From assembly GCA_029379385.1 (NCBI GenBank), contig CM055612.1, forward strand, positions 14,694,001-14,758,000: 64,000 nt of DNA, in the 5' to 3' direction. Shown here piece after piece: positions 32,464 through 44,401 of the stretch (position 1 is the stretch's first letter; each line of letters opens with the position of its first letter). The notes under the pieces are model-generated. The model saw nothing but the letters and a program-made list of their open reading frames with translations. It did not search any database and was not told the DNA's origin. Position numbers and translations under genes: made by a program. This DNA is from Quillaja saponaria (taxonomy: Eukaryota; Streptophyta; Magnoliopsida; Fabales; Quillajaceae).

Positions 32464-34437
32464 TTACGAAGTCTTTGCAACAGTAGAAGCATGATTGTCA
32501 CTTTGATATGATAGGACTTAGATATCATATTGATTGGCTTAAGGCCAAGAGAAAGATTGTTAGTATTAATGTCCAAGGGTCAGTCAATGGTTGGTTGTAA
32601 TGACATTTTATTTATATTTAATGCATGTAATAATATTTATTATATTATTTAATTAAGATTTAGTCACCATATATAAAATACCTAGAATAAATACTGTGTA
32701 TGCATAATTATGATGTTGATCATAATCGTGAGATCTGACATACATAAAGTATTAATTTAAAAGTATTCCGAGTCAATTAATCATCAATAATAAGGATATT
32801 GAAGATTCATTGAGACTAGCATATACTGTGTCATTCTCTTATGAACATAATAGTGATCACGAAAACTAAAAGCTTGGTGATGTTGAAATAAACATACGGA
32901 TGCTAGTTAGTTGAACAAGTACATTGAATTAACAAAACACGAGAAATCATGTGAAGTCTTTACTCATATGTCAATGGAAGGTTTCAATATGTTAATGGTG
33001 TAAGTGATCCTTTAACTTGAGATCATCTTATTACTTTATATGTAAATCTATATGTTTTGATATCATTCCCCTTATCTTGTTAGAAGAATAATATATGGGT
33101 GATTTTTGGACATGTAGTGAAGCATGTGAAGGTAGATGAAAGATAGACAAAGAAGGTAAGTTGTCAATCCCTAAAATGGACTATGTAATGTATTTTATCT
33201 GCTAGGTTACGAGTGGGCATTTTACCAGAGGTTTCTATCATATCAATCTACCATTGTGTGATTCCTGTTGAAGCATATACTTGGGGGTGGGTACAAGACT
33301 ATTAGATAGAGAAAATTACCAAGATTTCATGATCTTTTGTCGAACTTATTTCAATTTAATAACAATTCATCATCCTCAGTAAAGAGGACAAATATCACAT
33401 AGCCTCTCGAGGCATGACTTTTTCAAAGAATCTTTGTAAAGTGGAAGTGATTAAGAAAAATGTTTACTTGAATATCTTTGAGAAAAAAAATGTAAACTTG
33501 GTTTCAAGTACATATAGATTTAAACAAAGATAAGGTTAACACTTGAATCCATGATCTGTGTGTAACTCAGGATATGATTGATAAAAGTATTGAGAATTAC
33601 ATGGTAACCAAGAACTAAAAGGTTTAATGAATGATCTTAACTTTGCTTGTACTTTGGTGGTCATGATACATTGTTAGATGTCAATCTTGATATATGAATG
33701 TAAGTTAGTTGGTTTAATAAAACGAAAGTTAAAATAAAAGTGTTTTAATTAATCATACTTCTTCTTAAGAAGTATCCAATTACATTTATTAGCCAATCTA
33801 TGAGAAACCCTAATGGGTTACACATTTCAATCGATTAAGAACTTAGCTTAGCTATATATGTAACCACTATGGGAATTCAGCCACTAAGCATGCAACTAGT
33901 AACTAAGAGATTGACAATCATAAAGACACCTTTTGTGCAAGTATTCTGCTAAGCAAGGATTAGAAGTAAGAAAGAGTTCTTGTAAAATCATTTTCTTTAG
34001 CCGTGACCTTTAGCCTTGAAGCAAAGGACTTTTTGCTTCAAGGACAATCCTCCATTGATGATTCGACTAATTGGAAGCTATTAAGTATCCTAAGGATCTT
34101 AAGGGTGGATCGATTTCTTCGAATCTTTTATGAAAAAGGTAAAGGTTCTAAATGATCAATTGTGTAAACTATTTTATTAGAAGCTTATTCATTTGAATAG
34201 CTTACTAATCATTGGTTATATTTTGTGTTTAATTAGGAGAATCCTTTTGACTATTTCTAGAGGAACTCTAAGCATCCCTACAAACAATCAAACTAGCTAC
34301 GCGAGAAAAGCTTCAAAAGATTAGTTTTAATCTTTAGCTTTCATGTTATATAATTAATTGAATACTATATTCTTGGTTTGTGAAATTTTAATTCCACTGC
34401 ACATGCATAGGATGCATAACCCCTAGATTTCCCAACA
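32464..34437 (+). repeat. Ty1-copia LTR (long form) preceded by a copia internal 3' end
   Basis: 32464-32557 matches the last internal bases of the copia remnant at 46558-46654 (ggacttagatatcata, gattggct, ggccaag-gagat). The LTR begins at 32558 with tgttagtattaatgtcc and ends at 34437 with ctagatttcccaaca, about 1880 bp. The LTR at 46655-47356 has the same ends but is only about 700 bp. The internal end sits on the left, so this LTR closes one copy as its 3' LTR. Confidence 0.72.
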
Positions 34438-34571
34438 TTTAACATGGTTATAGTAAATCTCATTTAAACAAATAGATAAAGAATACCTACATAATATAAT
34501 GTCATGCATAAATATAAATTAATGGTCTTTACAAAAAACTATTGATTGACTATTAGACATTAATACTAACA
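34438..34571 (-). repeat. Inverted 5' part of the copia LTR
   Basis: Reverse complement starts tgttagtattaatgtcta and continues with a gtcaatcaatag, ttaatttatatttatgcatg pattern matching the first 130 bases of the copia LTR. It lies directly next to the end of the forward LTR at 34437. A second inverted LTR piece lies at about 34690-34760 (tagtctaatgaaatagttcacacaattgac). Confidence 0.6.
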
Positions 34572-34781
34572 ATAACTTGTAGTGAAAATGACTATAAGAG
34601 GTTTACTGTTTTCGATAAGCTTTGTAGCAGGGACGCTTGGAGTTCCCCCGGGAATCGACAAAATCGATACTCCCAATCAAACACATTACACGATAAACGA
34701 TTAACAAGCTATTCATTTGGATAGTCTAATGAAATAGTTCACACAATTGACTAGTTAACAAAAATCTTTAAGAAAAGACTA

Positions 34782-35613
34782 TTGGATGTAAATGAGTATA
34801 TAAAAAAAAGAATGATGCAGATGACAACGTACAAACCTTCAAAGCAAGGTTAGTGGCAAAAGGTTACATGCAAAATCAAGGAATTGATTTTGATGAAACC
34901 TTTTCACCCGTTGCCATGATCAAGTCAATTCAGATTTTACTTACAATAGATGCATATCACAATTATGAGATATGGCAAATGGATGTCAAAACCGCTTTCA
35001 TTAATGGTTATTTAAGGGAAGATGTGTAAATGATATAACCTGAGGGTTTTGAATCCAAATATCATCATAATAAAGTATGCAAGCTTCAAAAGTCCATTTT
35101 TGGAATTAAGCAAGCTTTAAAAAGTTGGAACATTCGTTTGATGAAACCATAAAAGCTATAATTTCATTAAAAATGAAGATAACCATTTGTGTACAAGAAG
35201 GTTAGTGGTAGCACAGTAATGTCACAGTAACATTCTTGGTACTGTATGTAGATCACATACTCGTAATAGGTAACGATGAACTTATGGTTCAATCAGTCAA
35301 AAATAGGTTATCTGAAAATTTCTCCATAAAAGATATGGGTGAAGTAACTTATGTATTAGGTATAAGAATCTATAGGGATAGATCCAAAAGGTTGCTTGGA
35401 CTATCACAATCAATGTACATTGACAAGATGCTTTAAAGGTTTTGCATGGATGGGCCAAAGAAAGGGTTCTTGCCCATGTCTAATGTTGTGTATCTTTCCA
35501 AAAGTATGTCTCTTAAGACAAAATTGGAAAGTTAATGCATGAATGAAGCACCATATGCTTCCCCAATTGGTTGAATCATGTATGCCATGTTATGTATGTG
35601 CTCTGATGTATCA
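34782..35613 (+). pseudogene. Ty1-copia reverse transcriptase (interrupted by a gypsy insertion)
   Basis: Reads FKARLVAKGYMQNQGIDFDE, TFSPVAMIKSI, YEIWQMDVKTAFINGYLRED, a stop, PEGFE, KVCKLQKSIFGIKQA, then the 66-codon ORF 35236-35436: LYVDHILVIGND, FSIKDMGEVTYVLGIRIYRD and GLSQSMYIDKML. These are copia RT blocks in order. The catalytic YVDD box reads YVDH, and stops are scattered, so it cannot be active. Sequence runs into the LTR of a gypsy element at 35614 and continues at 46013. Confidence 0.88.
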
Positions 35614-37208
35614 TGATACACTCATATTATTCTATCTTTTTAGTACCCTATTCTTAGTTTTTTTATGCATATTTTATGTCTTACTTTAGTTTACTTATCT
35701 TGTTTTATGTAAAACTGTGCTTTGTAGACATAAAGAATAAAATGGAGCAGTTGAGCATGTAATGGAGCCAAGGACTAGAATGAGCATATTGAGACAAATC
35801 TATGCGTTGATGAAGGGCAAATCCTAATTGGACTAGAAATTCTAATGGTAATAAAGGATTTCTACATGTTGGCAAGGAATTTTATTGGGATTCAGATTGA
35901 AAGAAGATCACAAGATCATATTAGAATATTCAAATTTTGAATAGAATAGGAAGTGCAAAACTGATTAAGGAATTAACTATTAAGTAGGAAAAGACTCTTT
36001 CTTGTTTAGGAGTCCTTGCCACCCCTATACTCTATAAATAGGGGAGGTATAGGTCTGATTGAGAAATACCTTTACATGCACTTTTCTTCTTCTTCTCTCT
36101 CAAAGTTTCAACAATGAACATAATATTTTCTTTTCAATTAATGATGATGCTAGCTTAAGTTTTTATTCAATAACAAGAGGTAAGTAACCTTGACTTAAGA
36201 TTCTGTTTTTAAGAGGAAATATGATATTATACACAAATGCAAGTATTCACGTTTTTGTTGATTAATTGCTTAATGATTATGTGTTTTAGTTTGTTATGAT
36301 ATACACATGATAGATTGATACATATAATCTGATGCTAGTTAACTGATTAATGTCCTTACATAGTTAATTAACAGGAGTAGCAAAAGTAGCACTTGAATTA
36401 AATTTGAGTTTATTTGAGTGTTGTTTGGAAAATCTGATCTAGATTAAGTTAATGCCGCTTGTGTGTTAATTGTTTAGAATCAATTGCACCTATCTAGTTC
36501 TTAATACTTTTACGTACTTAAATCCATAATGCTTGATGAGGGTTATTATATGATTAGTGTTGGTTATTCCATTTGACCTAATTAATAAAGAGGTAAGGAT
36601 AGATAGGAAAGACTTGTTTCCATGGTTGATTTGCATGCATATATGTATTTTCATATTGGTATTTGTTCTATTTTCAATGATTAATAACTCATGAATCTTG
36701 GAAAAAACTTCTTTGCAGTTGAGTCTTACAAATCTTTGGTTGTTTGCTTAGTTTAGTAAGTTTCAACCGAAAATTATTTTTTACATTTAGAATTTAATTC
36801 TCTTGTTGTTCTTGCTTGCTTAGCTATTTTAATTTAGTTTAGATCAAAGATCAACACCCTATTTATTTACTTTGCTGTTTTGAGTAGATATTAGTTAGTT
36901 TGCAAATTTATAACATATTATCATAATAATCTATTTTAGAACTCCATTTATTTTTATACATCTGTTTTGTTTTATATTTTCTTACATTAGTTTGATTTAT
37001 TTTTATTGCTCATTATAGTATTCGGCTTAGGATTTATACTTGAATTTGTTGTGCTTTTTTGCTTTGGTTCAATTTGATTAAATAAGAACTACTTGCTTGA
37101 GTTGAATTTGATTAAGTTAACTATTTCTCTATGGGATCGATAACATACTTAATATACTACAAATATAGTTAGTTAGGTTTTAATTTGGTGAACATTGATG
37201 ACTCATCA
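35614..37208 (+). repeat. 5' LTR of the gypsy element
   Basis: 1595 bp, starting tgatacactcatatt and ending gatgactcatca. It aligns through its length with the 3' LTR. In the first 210 bases I count by eye about 20 differences, so insertion is not recent. Confidence 0.9.
36032..36040 (+). promoter_or_regulatory. TATA box in the gypsy 5' LTR
   Basis: ctataaata within a conserved tactctataaatagggg, also present in the 3' LTR at 44830-44838. Its position, about 420 bases into the LTR, fits the U3 promoter. Confidence 0.6.
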
Positions 37209-37213
37209 AATTT

Positions 37214-37230
37214 TGGCGTCATTGTGAGGA
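37214..37230 (+). other. Primer binding site (tRNA-Asp type) of the gypsy element
   Basis: tggcgtcattgtgagga, five bases after the 5' LTR, resembles tggcgccgttgccgggga, the complement of plant tRNA-Asp 3' end used by Athila/Tat-like elements. It has several mismatches and one missing base. Confidence 0.6.
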
Positions 37231-37297
37231 AAACTAATCATTTTAATTTGATTCAAGCTTATGTTTTTGTTTAGTTTAGATCATTTATGCAAGTTGT

Positions 37298-38650
37298 ATG
37301 TCAGATTTCGAAGAAGACAGACAACCCACCCACCTTAGAGCAACTTGAACATTTCTACGAAGAGCAAGTCGAGGCAATCAATCGAACTCCACCATAAAGT
37401 CCAATTGAAGAGGTCAATCCTACAATTACGTGTAGTGAGAGATTACATCAGATCAGTCACATACGTAGGGTAGTTTACATCACAAAGAGCACATCTTTTG
37501 GCTTTCAATTGGAGGAAGAAGAAATTGTACCAATCCACGAACAAGTTGAAAACATGGCTATTCAACAACCTCGCACTCTTAAGGAGCTCGCCACTCCTGA
37601 TTTTGACCATCAACCTCTTTGCATTAATTTTCCTAATATTGATGTCCCTTTTGAGCTTAAATCTAGTCTTATTCACTTCTTCCTACTTTTTGTGATCTTT
37701 TAGGTGAAGATCCACATAAACATCTCAAGGAATTCCATTTAGTATGCTCGAGCATGGAACCCAATAGTGTGACTGAGGAGCAAATCAAACTTTGAGCATT
37801 CCCATTCTCCTTGGGTGATGCAGCTAAAGAGTGGCTATATTACATTCCCTCTGGCTGGATTACTACGTGGAATGAGATGAAGTTGCTTTTCTTGGAGAAG
37901 TATTTTCCTCCATCATGTGCTGCATATATAAGAAAGGAAATATGTGGAATAAGGCAATACAATGGTGAAACCTTATATGAGTATTGAGAAAGATTTAAGA
38001 AGTTGTGTGCTAGTTGGCCCCCATTACCAAATCTCTGATCAACTACTCATCTAATACTTCTACAAGGGTTTGATGTCACAAGAAAGAAACATAATTGATG
38101 CTATAAGTTTGGGGGGGGGGGGGGGCATTAGTTGAGAAAACACTAGAGGCTGCAAAGCAATTAATATCCAACATGGCTGCCAATTCGCAACAATTTGGGA
38201 CTCGCATGGATACACCCTCCAAAAAAGTAAATGAATTAAGTATCTCTAACCTTGAACAAAAAGTTGTCAATCTTACTTCTCTTATGCATTCTTTGGCTAT
38301 TGAAAATGTGCAATAAGTGAAAGCATGCGGCATTTGCTCTAACCAAGGGCATCCAACTGATATGTGTCATACAATGGAAGATGATCCGGTGGAATAAGCT
38401 AATACCATTGGTGGCCTTTTCTTTCTGGACAACCATAATGTAAGTATGATCCATATTCTAACACATACAATCCTGGCTGGAGAGATCACTCTAACTTGTG
38501 CTATGGGAATCAACCACAACCACAACCACCACTAAATGGAGGCCAAAAATCAACCCTCATGGATTTCAAGCATAACCACAATATCAATCTAGACAACCTC
38601 CCCAACTAATGAATTTATCCAATTCTGGTTCATCTATGGAAGATATGATG
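37298..38650 (+). pseudogene. gypsy gag
   Basis: The likely start is the ATG at 37298 (MSDFEEDRQPTHLEQLEHFY). After stops and shifts it reads LKELATPDFDHQP, FHLVCSSMEPNSVTEEQIKL, FPFSLGDAAKEWLYYIPSG, EMKLLFLEKYFPPS and ERFKKLCASWPP, all standard Athila/Tat gag blocks, then CGICSNQGHPTDMC, a zinc-knuckle-like motif (CxxC-x4-H-x4-C). A run of 15 G at 38111-38125 breaks the frame. Confidence 0.8.
38111..38125 (+). repeat. Run of 15 G in gag
   Basis: An uninterrupted G15 tract inside gag coding sequence, where relatives have only a few G. It looks like slippage and shifts the frame. Confidence 0.95.
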
Positions 38651-38764
38651 AAAACAATGGCATCCAATACATTGGTCTTCCAATAAAGCATGATGCAATT
38701 CCATTAAGAAACAAGGCCAAGTGTCCAAAACTTAGAGAAACAAGTAGGACAACTTGCTACTAGT

Positions 38765-39717
38765 GTGGGTAAATTGGAAATACAAGGGTCAAATAAGTTG
38801 CCTTCTCAAGCTATGACTAGTCAAGAAAGTGCTTATGCAATTAAGTTAAGGAATGGAAAAGAGCTTGGAGAGAGTAAACAAAGAAATATTACATTGGAGG
38901 AAGAGATTGAAATTGAAGCCGAAACTTCTTCAAACTTGGCTGAAGCTTTTGCCCCTAATCAAATGAATGCCAAGCCTAATTTGGGTGTTCCTAAGGTAAA
39001 TTCTCAACTAAAGAATTCTAATTTTAAGCTTACTCCATTGTTTCCTTTAAGTTCTTATAGGTCTAAGAAAGAAGATAAAGAGAAGGAGATCTTAGGGATG
39101 TTTAGAAAGGCTGAAATCAATATTCTTCTCTTGGATGCAATCAAGCAAGTCCCTCAATATCCAAATTTTCTCAAGGAGTTGTGCACTAACACAAGAAAAC
39201 TCAACAGTAATGAAACAGTAAGTGTGGGAGAGAATGTATCTGCTATCATTCAAAAGAAACTCCCACTTAAGGAAAAAGATCCTGGTTCATTTTCTATTCC
39301 TTGTAAGATTAGTAATACTTACTTTGAAAAAGCCATGTGTGACTTAAGAGCTTCAATTAGTGTAAATCTTTATATGACTCTTTTTGTCTTGGCCCTTTAA
39401 AAGAAACAAGGGTTATTATCCAACTTGCTTATTGTACATTTGTTTATCCTTTAGGTGTGCTCGAAGATGTCTTAGTTTCAGTTCATGGTTTGATTTTTCC
39501 TGTTGATTTTTATATTATTGACATGGAGGATGATCACTCACACACGTCTACTCCACTTTTGTTAGGAAGACCATTCCTTAAAATTGCTATAACTAAGATT
39601 GATGTTTTTTCTAGTACATTGTTTATGGAATTTGATAGTAATGTTGTTCAATTCAGTATTCTTGATGCCATGAAGTTTCAAGATGATAAACAATTTTTTG
39701 TGTTTGGAAGTTATTGA
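38765..39717 (+). pseudogene. gypsy gag-pol linker and aspartic protease
   Basis: A 211-codon ORF (38765-39400) reads SAYAIKLRNGKEL, KEKEILGMFRKAEINILLLD, LLLDAIKQVPQYPNFLKELC, VSVGENVSAIIQKKLPLK, GSFSIPCKI and FEKAMCDLRASIS, then a frameshift, then VLEDVLVSVHGLIFPVDFYI and LLLGRPFLKIAITKIDV (39457-39717). The catalytic DLGAS triad region reads DLRAS, so glycine is replaced by arginine. It is followed by decayed linker to 40200. Confidence 0.82.
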
Positions 39718-40093
39718 CATTAATGTGCAACAAGTTTTTTACTTAAAAGGTAGAGATAAATTGAATGTGGCTATAAGCCAAAGTTTTGATTCCACTTGCA
39801 CAAAAGGAGAGGTTGCTATAGATGATACTTTGGTTGATACAGTTATATCCTTGCAAGCTGTGTCGTACAAGTATGGTGAGGCTTATCAAGATTTACCTAT
39901 TTCTCACAAGAAACTTTTACCCTCTATTTTGCATGCACCCGAGCTTGAATTAAAACCTTTGACTGACCATTTAAAGTATGTGTTTTTGGGTGAAAATAAT
40001 ATATTACTTGTGATTATTGCAAAGAACTTAACAAATGTGCAGGAGGAAAGGCTTGTGCTCGTGCTTTGTGACCATAAAACTGCTATTGGGTAG

Positions 40094-41470
40094 ATGTTGG
40101 CTGATATCAAGGAAATTAGCCCTTCTATGTGTATGCATCGCATACTTTTAAAAGAAAATTCGAAGCAAACAAGGAAGATGCAAAGGTGTCTCAACCCACC
40201 TATGATGGAGGTAGTCAAGGCCGAAATATTGAAGTTGCTTGATACCAGAGTTATCTACCTTTTTTTAGATAGCAAGTGGGTAAGTCCCATACATATGGTT
40301 CCTAAGAAAACGGGAATTACTACTCTGTGAAATAAAGATGATGAAATTGTGCCTACACATGTTCAAAGTGGGTGGAAAACGTGTGTTGATTATCGCAAGC
40401 TGAATTAAGCATCATGTAAGGATCACTTTCCTTTACCTTTCATTAACCAAATGCTTGAGAGGTTAGCCTAGTCATTCTATTGCTTTCTTGATGGGTATAG
40501 TAGATATAATCAGATTGTTATTGCACCCGAAGATCAAGAAAAGACTACTTTTACTTGCCCCTTTGGTACTTATGCATATAGAAGAATGCTTTTGGTTTAT
40601 ATAATTCACCAGTCACTTTTCAAAGATGCATGATGAGTATATTTTCAGATTATGTAGAAAGAATCATTGAAGTTTTCATGGATGATTTTACTGTTTATGG
40701 TAATTCTTTTGATGCATGTTTGGAAAATTTTTCTCTTATTTTGAAAAGATGCTTGAAAACTAACCTTGTTTTGAATTATGAGAAGTGTCACTTTATGGTT
40801 GAACAAGGGATTGTTTTAGGGCATGTAGTTTCTGCTCATAATTTAGAATTTGATAAAGCTAAGATAGATATTGTTTTGTCCTTACCTTATCCCACATGTG
40901 TGCGGGAAGTACATGCTTTTCTTGGATATGCAGGTTTCTATAGAAGATTTATTAAAGATTTCTCTAAAATTGCATTGCCCCTATGCAAGTTGCTAGCCAA
41001 AGATGTGGATATCATGTTTAATGATGCTTGCAAACAAGATTTTGATGACCTTAAAAGGAGATTAACTTTTGCCCCCATTGTTCAATCTTTAAATTGGGAT
41101 TTACATTTCAAGATCATGTGTGACGCTAGTAATTAAGCTGTTGGAGCTGTACTTAGCCAAAAAGTTGGGTGAAATTTACATGTTATCTCTTATGCATCTG
41201 CCCACTTGATGAAGCTCAATACAACTATCATACAAAGGAAAAAAAAAAAAAAAAAAAAAAATCTTTGCTATAGTTTTTGCTCTTGAAAAGTTTAGATCTT
41301 ACTTGCTTGAGACTAAAGTGATTGTGTTTTCTGATCATGTAGCTCTTAAGCATCTTTTGCATAAAAAGGAATCAAAGCCTAGATTGATAAGATGGATCTT
41401 GCTTTTGCAAGAATTTCATCTTCAAATTAAGGACAGCAAATGAGGTGAAAATTATGTAGCTGATCACTTT
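40094..41470 (+). pseudogene. gypsy reverse transcriptase and RNase H
   Basis: Reads SPSMCMHRILLKENSK, VVKAEILKLLDTRVIYLFLD, KWVSPIHMVPKK, VDYRKLN then a stop, DHFPLPFINQMLERL, FCFLDGYSRYNQI-like block, then a 168-codon ORF (40630-41136) with VFMDDFTVYGNSFDACLENF. FMDDF is the Athila-lineage form of the catalytic box and is intact. Next are NYEKCHFMVEQGIVLGH, VHAFLGYAGFYRRFIKDFSK and CDASN, the start of RNase H. After a 23-base poly(A) tract (41239-41261) comes [16 protein letters not shown] and [17 protein letters not shown]. Several stops interrupt it. Confidence 0.88.
41239..41261 (+). repeat. 23-base poly(A) tract in the RNase H region
   Basis: It sits where relatives encode a Glu-Lys-Glu stretch (gaaaaggaa-type), so it is probably slippage expansion of coding sequence, not an insertion poly(A) tail. 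Confidence 0.9.
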
Positions 41471-41670
41471 AGTATATTGTCAAACAAGCAAGTGGAGATA
41501 GAATCTGTGAGAGAGTCGATGAGAAGTTGTATGCTATGTATGACATTCAGCCATGGTATGCTGATTTAGTTAACTTTTTAGTTACCAAAGAATTTTCTCA
41601 AGATTTGTGTAAATCTCAAAAAGATAAGTTTAAAGCTGATGCTAAATATTATGTTTGAGATGACCTATAT

Positions 41671-42800
41671 TTGGGGAAGTTTTATGCTGACCAAGTCATA
41701 AGAAGGTGTATACCCCAATGTGAGTATAACTCTTTCCTTACCTTTTGCCATTCTTATGCTTGTGGAGGACATTTTGGTGTGAAAAGAACAGCTCATAAGG
41801 TACTTACATATGATTTTTATTGGCCTACCTTGTTTAAAGATGCATATACTTTTTGCAAATCATGTGAATGATGCCAAATAATGGGTAGTGTAACTCATCG
41901 TGATCAAATGCCTTTAACTTCTATTCTTGTATATGAAATTTTCGATGTTGGGGTATTGATTTCATGGGGTCATTTTCCCTCTTCTTTTGGTAATATTTAC
42001 ATCTTGCTTGTCGTTGATTATGTGTCTAAATGGGTTGAAGCTAAGGCTACACGTACTGATAATGCTAAGGTTGTTGTGGATTTTGTTAAAATTGAAATAC
42101 CCAAGGCAATCACTAGTGATCGTGGCAAACATTTTTCTAATCAATCCATGGAAGCTTTGCTTCGAAAATACAACATTATTAAACACACCTTCACAGCTTA
42201 CCATCCTCAAACAATTGGCAAAGTTGAAATTTCTAACCGAGAAAGATCAAATCCATCCTTAAAAAGACAGTGCAACCTAACAGAAAAGATTGGAGCTTAA
42301 GGTTGAATAATGTTCTTTGGGTTTATAGGAATGCATATAAATCACCTATTGGAATGTATCCATATAGGAAACCATGTCATCTACTAGATGAACTTGAACA
42401 TCATTCTTTTTGGACCATTAAGCAATGCAATATGAACTTAGATGCTAGACATCATAGGAAGTTGCAATTGCAAGAGTTGGAGGAGATAAGGAATGATGCC
42501 TATGATAATGCAAGGATTTACAAGGAAAAGACTAAGGCATTCCATGACAAAATGATTTCAAGAAAAGAATTTCAAATTGGACAAAAAGTTCTCTTGTTTC
42601 ATTCACGACTAAAGATCTTTCCAGGTAAGTTTCGTTCTTGATGGATTGGACCCTTTGTTGTTACTAATATCTTTCCTCATGGTGTAGTTGCAATTCAAAG
42701 CTTAAAAACAAAGTGTTCAAGGTGAATGGGAAACGGTTGAAACCTTTCTATGAAGGTTTTAAGGAAGTGGTTGTGGAGGAGGTTGACTTGGTCAAACCTA
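41671..42800 (+). pseudogene. gypsy integrase
   Basis: The zinc-binding HHCC region reads CHSYACGGHFGVKRTAHKVL and FYWPTLFKDAYTFCKSCE. The catalytic core reads FGNIYILLVVDYVSKWVEAK, ITSDRGKHFSNQSMEALL and ITAYHPQT-like [17 protein letters not shown], giving D, D and E in the usual order. The C-terminal part, [20 protein letters not shown] and [17 protein letters not shown], is in another frame (42270-42641) and continues decayed as FKVNGKRLKPFYEG (about 42720-42760). At least two frameshifts and one stop. Confidence 0.88.
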
Positions 42801-43009
42801 CATTAAATTAATAAGCATGGAGTCGAGCTAAAGACAATAAACAAAAGCGCTGATTGGGAGGTAACCCGACAAAAAAGAAAAATGTAAATTAGGTTTGCTT
42901 TCCTTTTTCTCTTTCTCTTTCTTTTATCTTTTCGTCCTTTATTTTAGTACATGTGTGATTTTTCTTCTTCTCCTTATTAATTTGATGTCTACATTGAGGA
43001 CAATGTAGT

Positions 43010-44401
43010 GTTTAAGTGTGGGGGGGAGGATCAGGTATTTCTTTTTGCATGTAGTATATTTTGTTTTTATTTCATGCGTTTATGTGTGTTTTCTTTTCTT
43101 TTGCATGTGAAACCTTAAGCATTTAGCTTTGTCTTTTGATTTCCCAAGAGTTGATGAGAATGTGTATTACAGTGAGATAAACTAAATGAATGAGTTAACT
43201 TGCAATTTTGAGCTTACTTGGTTTATAGATTAACTTTGAAAGCTTGTGATCCTGACTTAGTAGTTGTTTTACCTTTGTGAGTTTTTGAGCATTCAACATG
43301 CCTTTTTTGTTGTATGTTTATTCAATGTGTGGTGCATCTCTAGAACTTGCTTCATATCTTGTTAAGACTACATTTAAATTGCATATACATGAAAATGATA
43401 AAGGTACTTAGGATTTTTAACCACTTCAGCCAAAAATAAGCCAATCTTACTATGATGATTTGCTAGTGAACTTATACCTTTCATATGTTCCCTTTTTCCC
43501 TAGCCAAGGAATAGTAAAGCATGTGTACCTTACTATGAACATTGGGTTATAGTTGGAATTCATAAGAAAAGTTGTTATATGATAGGAATTGATTGTGAAT
43601 TGTACCATTTGGTTTGAAGAAAAGAGAAGAACATTTCCAAGTTGTTTATGAAAAAAAAAAAGAAAAAAAAGGAAAAGAAAAAGTGATGACCAAATCTGTA
43701 TAAGGTGGAAAAAGAAGAAAGAAAGTGCTCGCTTTTGTTTTTTAGTAATATCATGTTGTGGGAACTTGAAAATCAAAGAAAGCTCGGTATTTGTGCTTAA
43801 TTTCCTATGATGAATTCGTGAACATTAAGTTTATATGTTATTGAGTTCATTATCTTTTTATGCTCTAATAGTTTCTTTGGTTTTTAACCTTTTCTTTACC
43901 TTTTTCTTACCTACCCTTTTAGCCTAGCCCCATTACAACCTTGAATAACGACCTTTTGATTCATGTTATGCATATGATACTTTAATAGAGAAGATGAGGT
44001 TGAAGAGCAAGCTTATGGTAGATCATAACATTGATAGAATTTGAGTTTAAACACTTTAAGCCATAAACACTTGAGTGTGGAATGTATACCAATGAGAGGA
44101 CTTGTTATTTTGGTATGACATGCATTTCATTCAAGTCTTTAAACTATGAAGGGTTCTAAGATTGTTAAGTGTTCAAATTCATGAAAATATTCTTGCTTAT
44201 GCTTATACTCTTTGAGATTATTGGGAGATTAAAAGTAGAGTTGAGTGCTTAGAAGGTCTTCATTTAATGTTTGCTTTTTGTTTTCTAATTCATAGGTTTC
44301 ATTTATTTTCCAATTTTTCAGTTTTAGATTTTGAACATTGTTAGTTTCAACTTTGTCTTTTCCTTGCTTGAGGATGTGCAAGTACTAAGTATGAGGAAAT
44401 T
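43010..44401 (+). other. Non-coding region between gypsy integrase and 3' LTR
   Basis: Begins after gaggacaatgtagtgtttaag and a ggggggag purine tract (43019-43028), and ends at the purine-rich agtatgaggaaatt just before the 3' LTR at 44402, the likely polypurine tract. About 1.4 kb with no convincing ORF; A-rich runs at 43648-43682. Athila-like elements carry extra sequence here. Confidence 0.6.

Noticed and set aside
43450..43776. 108-codon minus-strand ORF before the gypsy 3' LTR
   Set aside because: Phe-rich product of A-rich runs on the plus strand; no similarity, and it varies freely in a decayed element.
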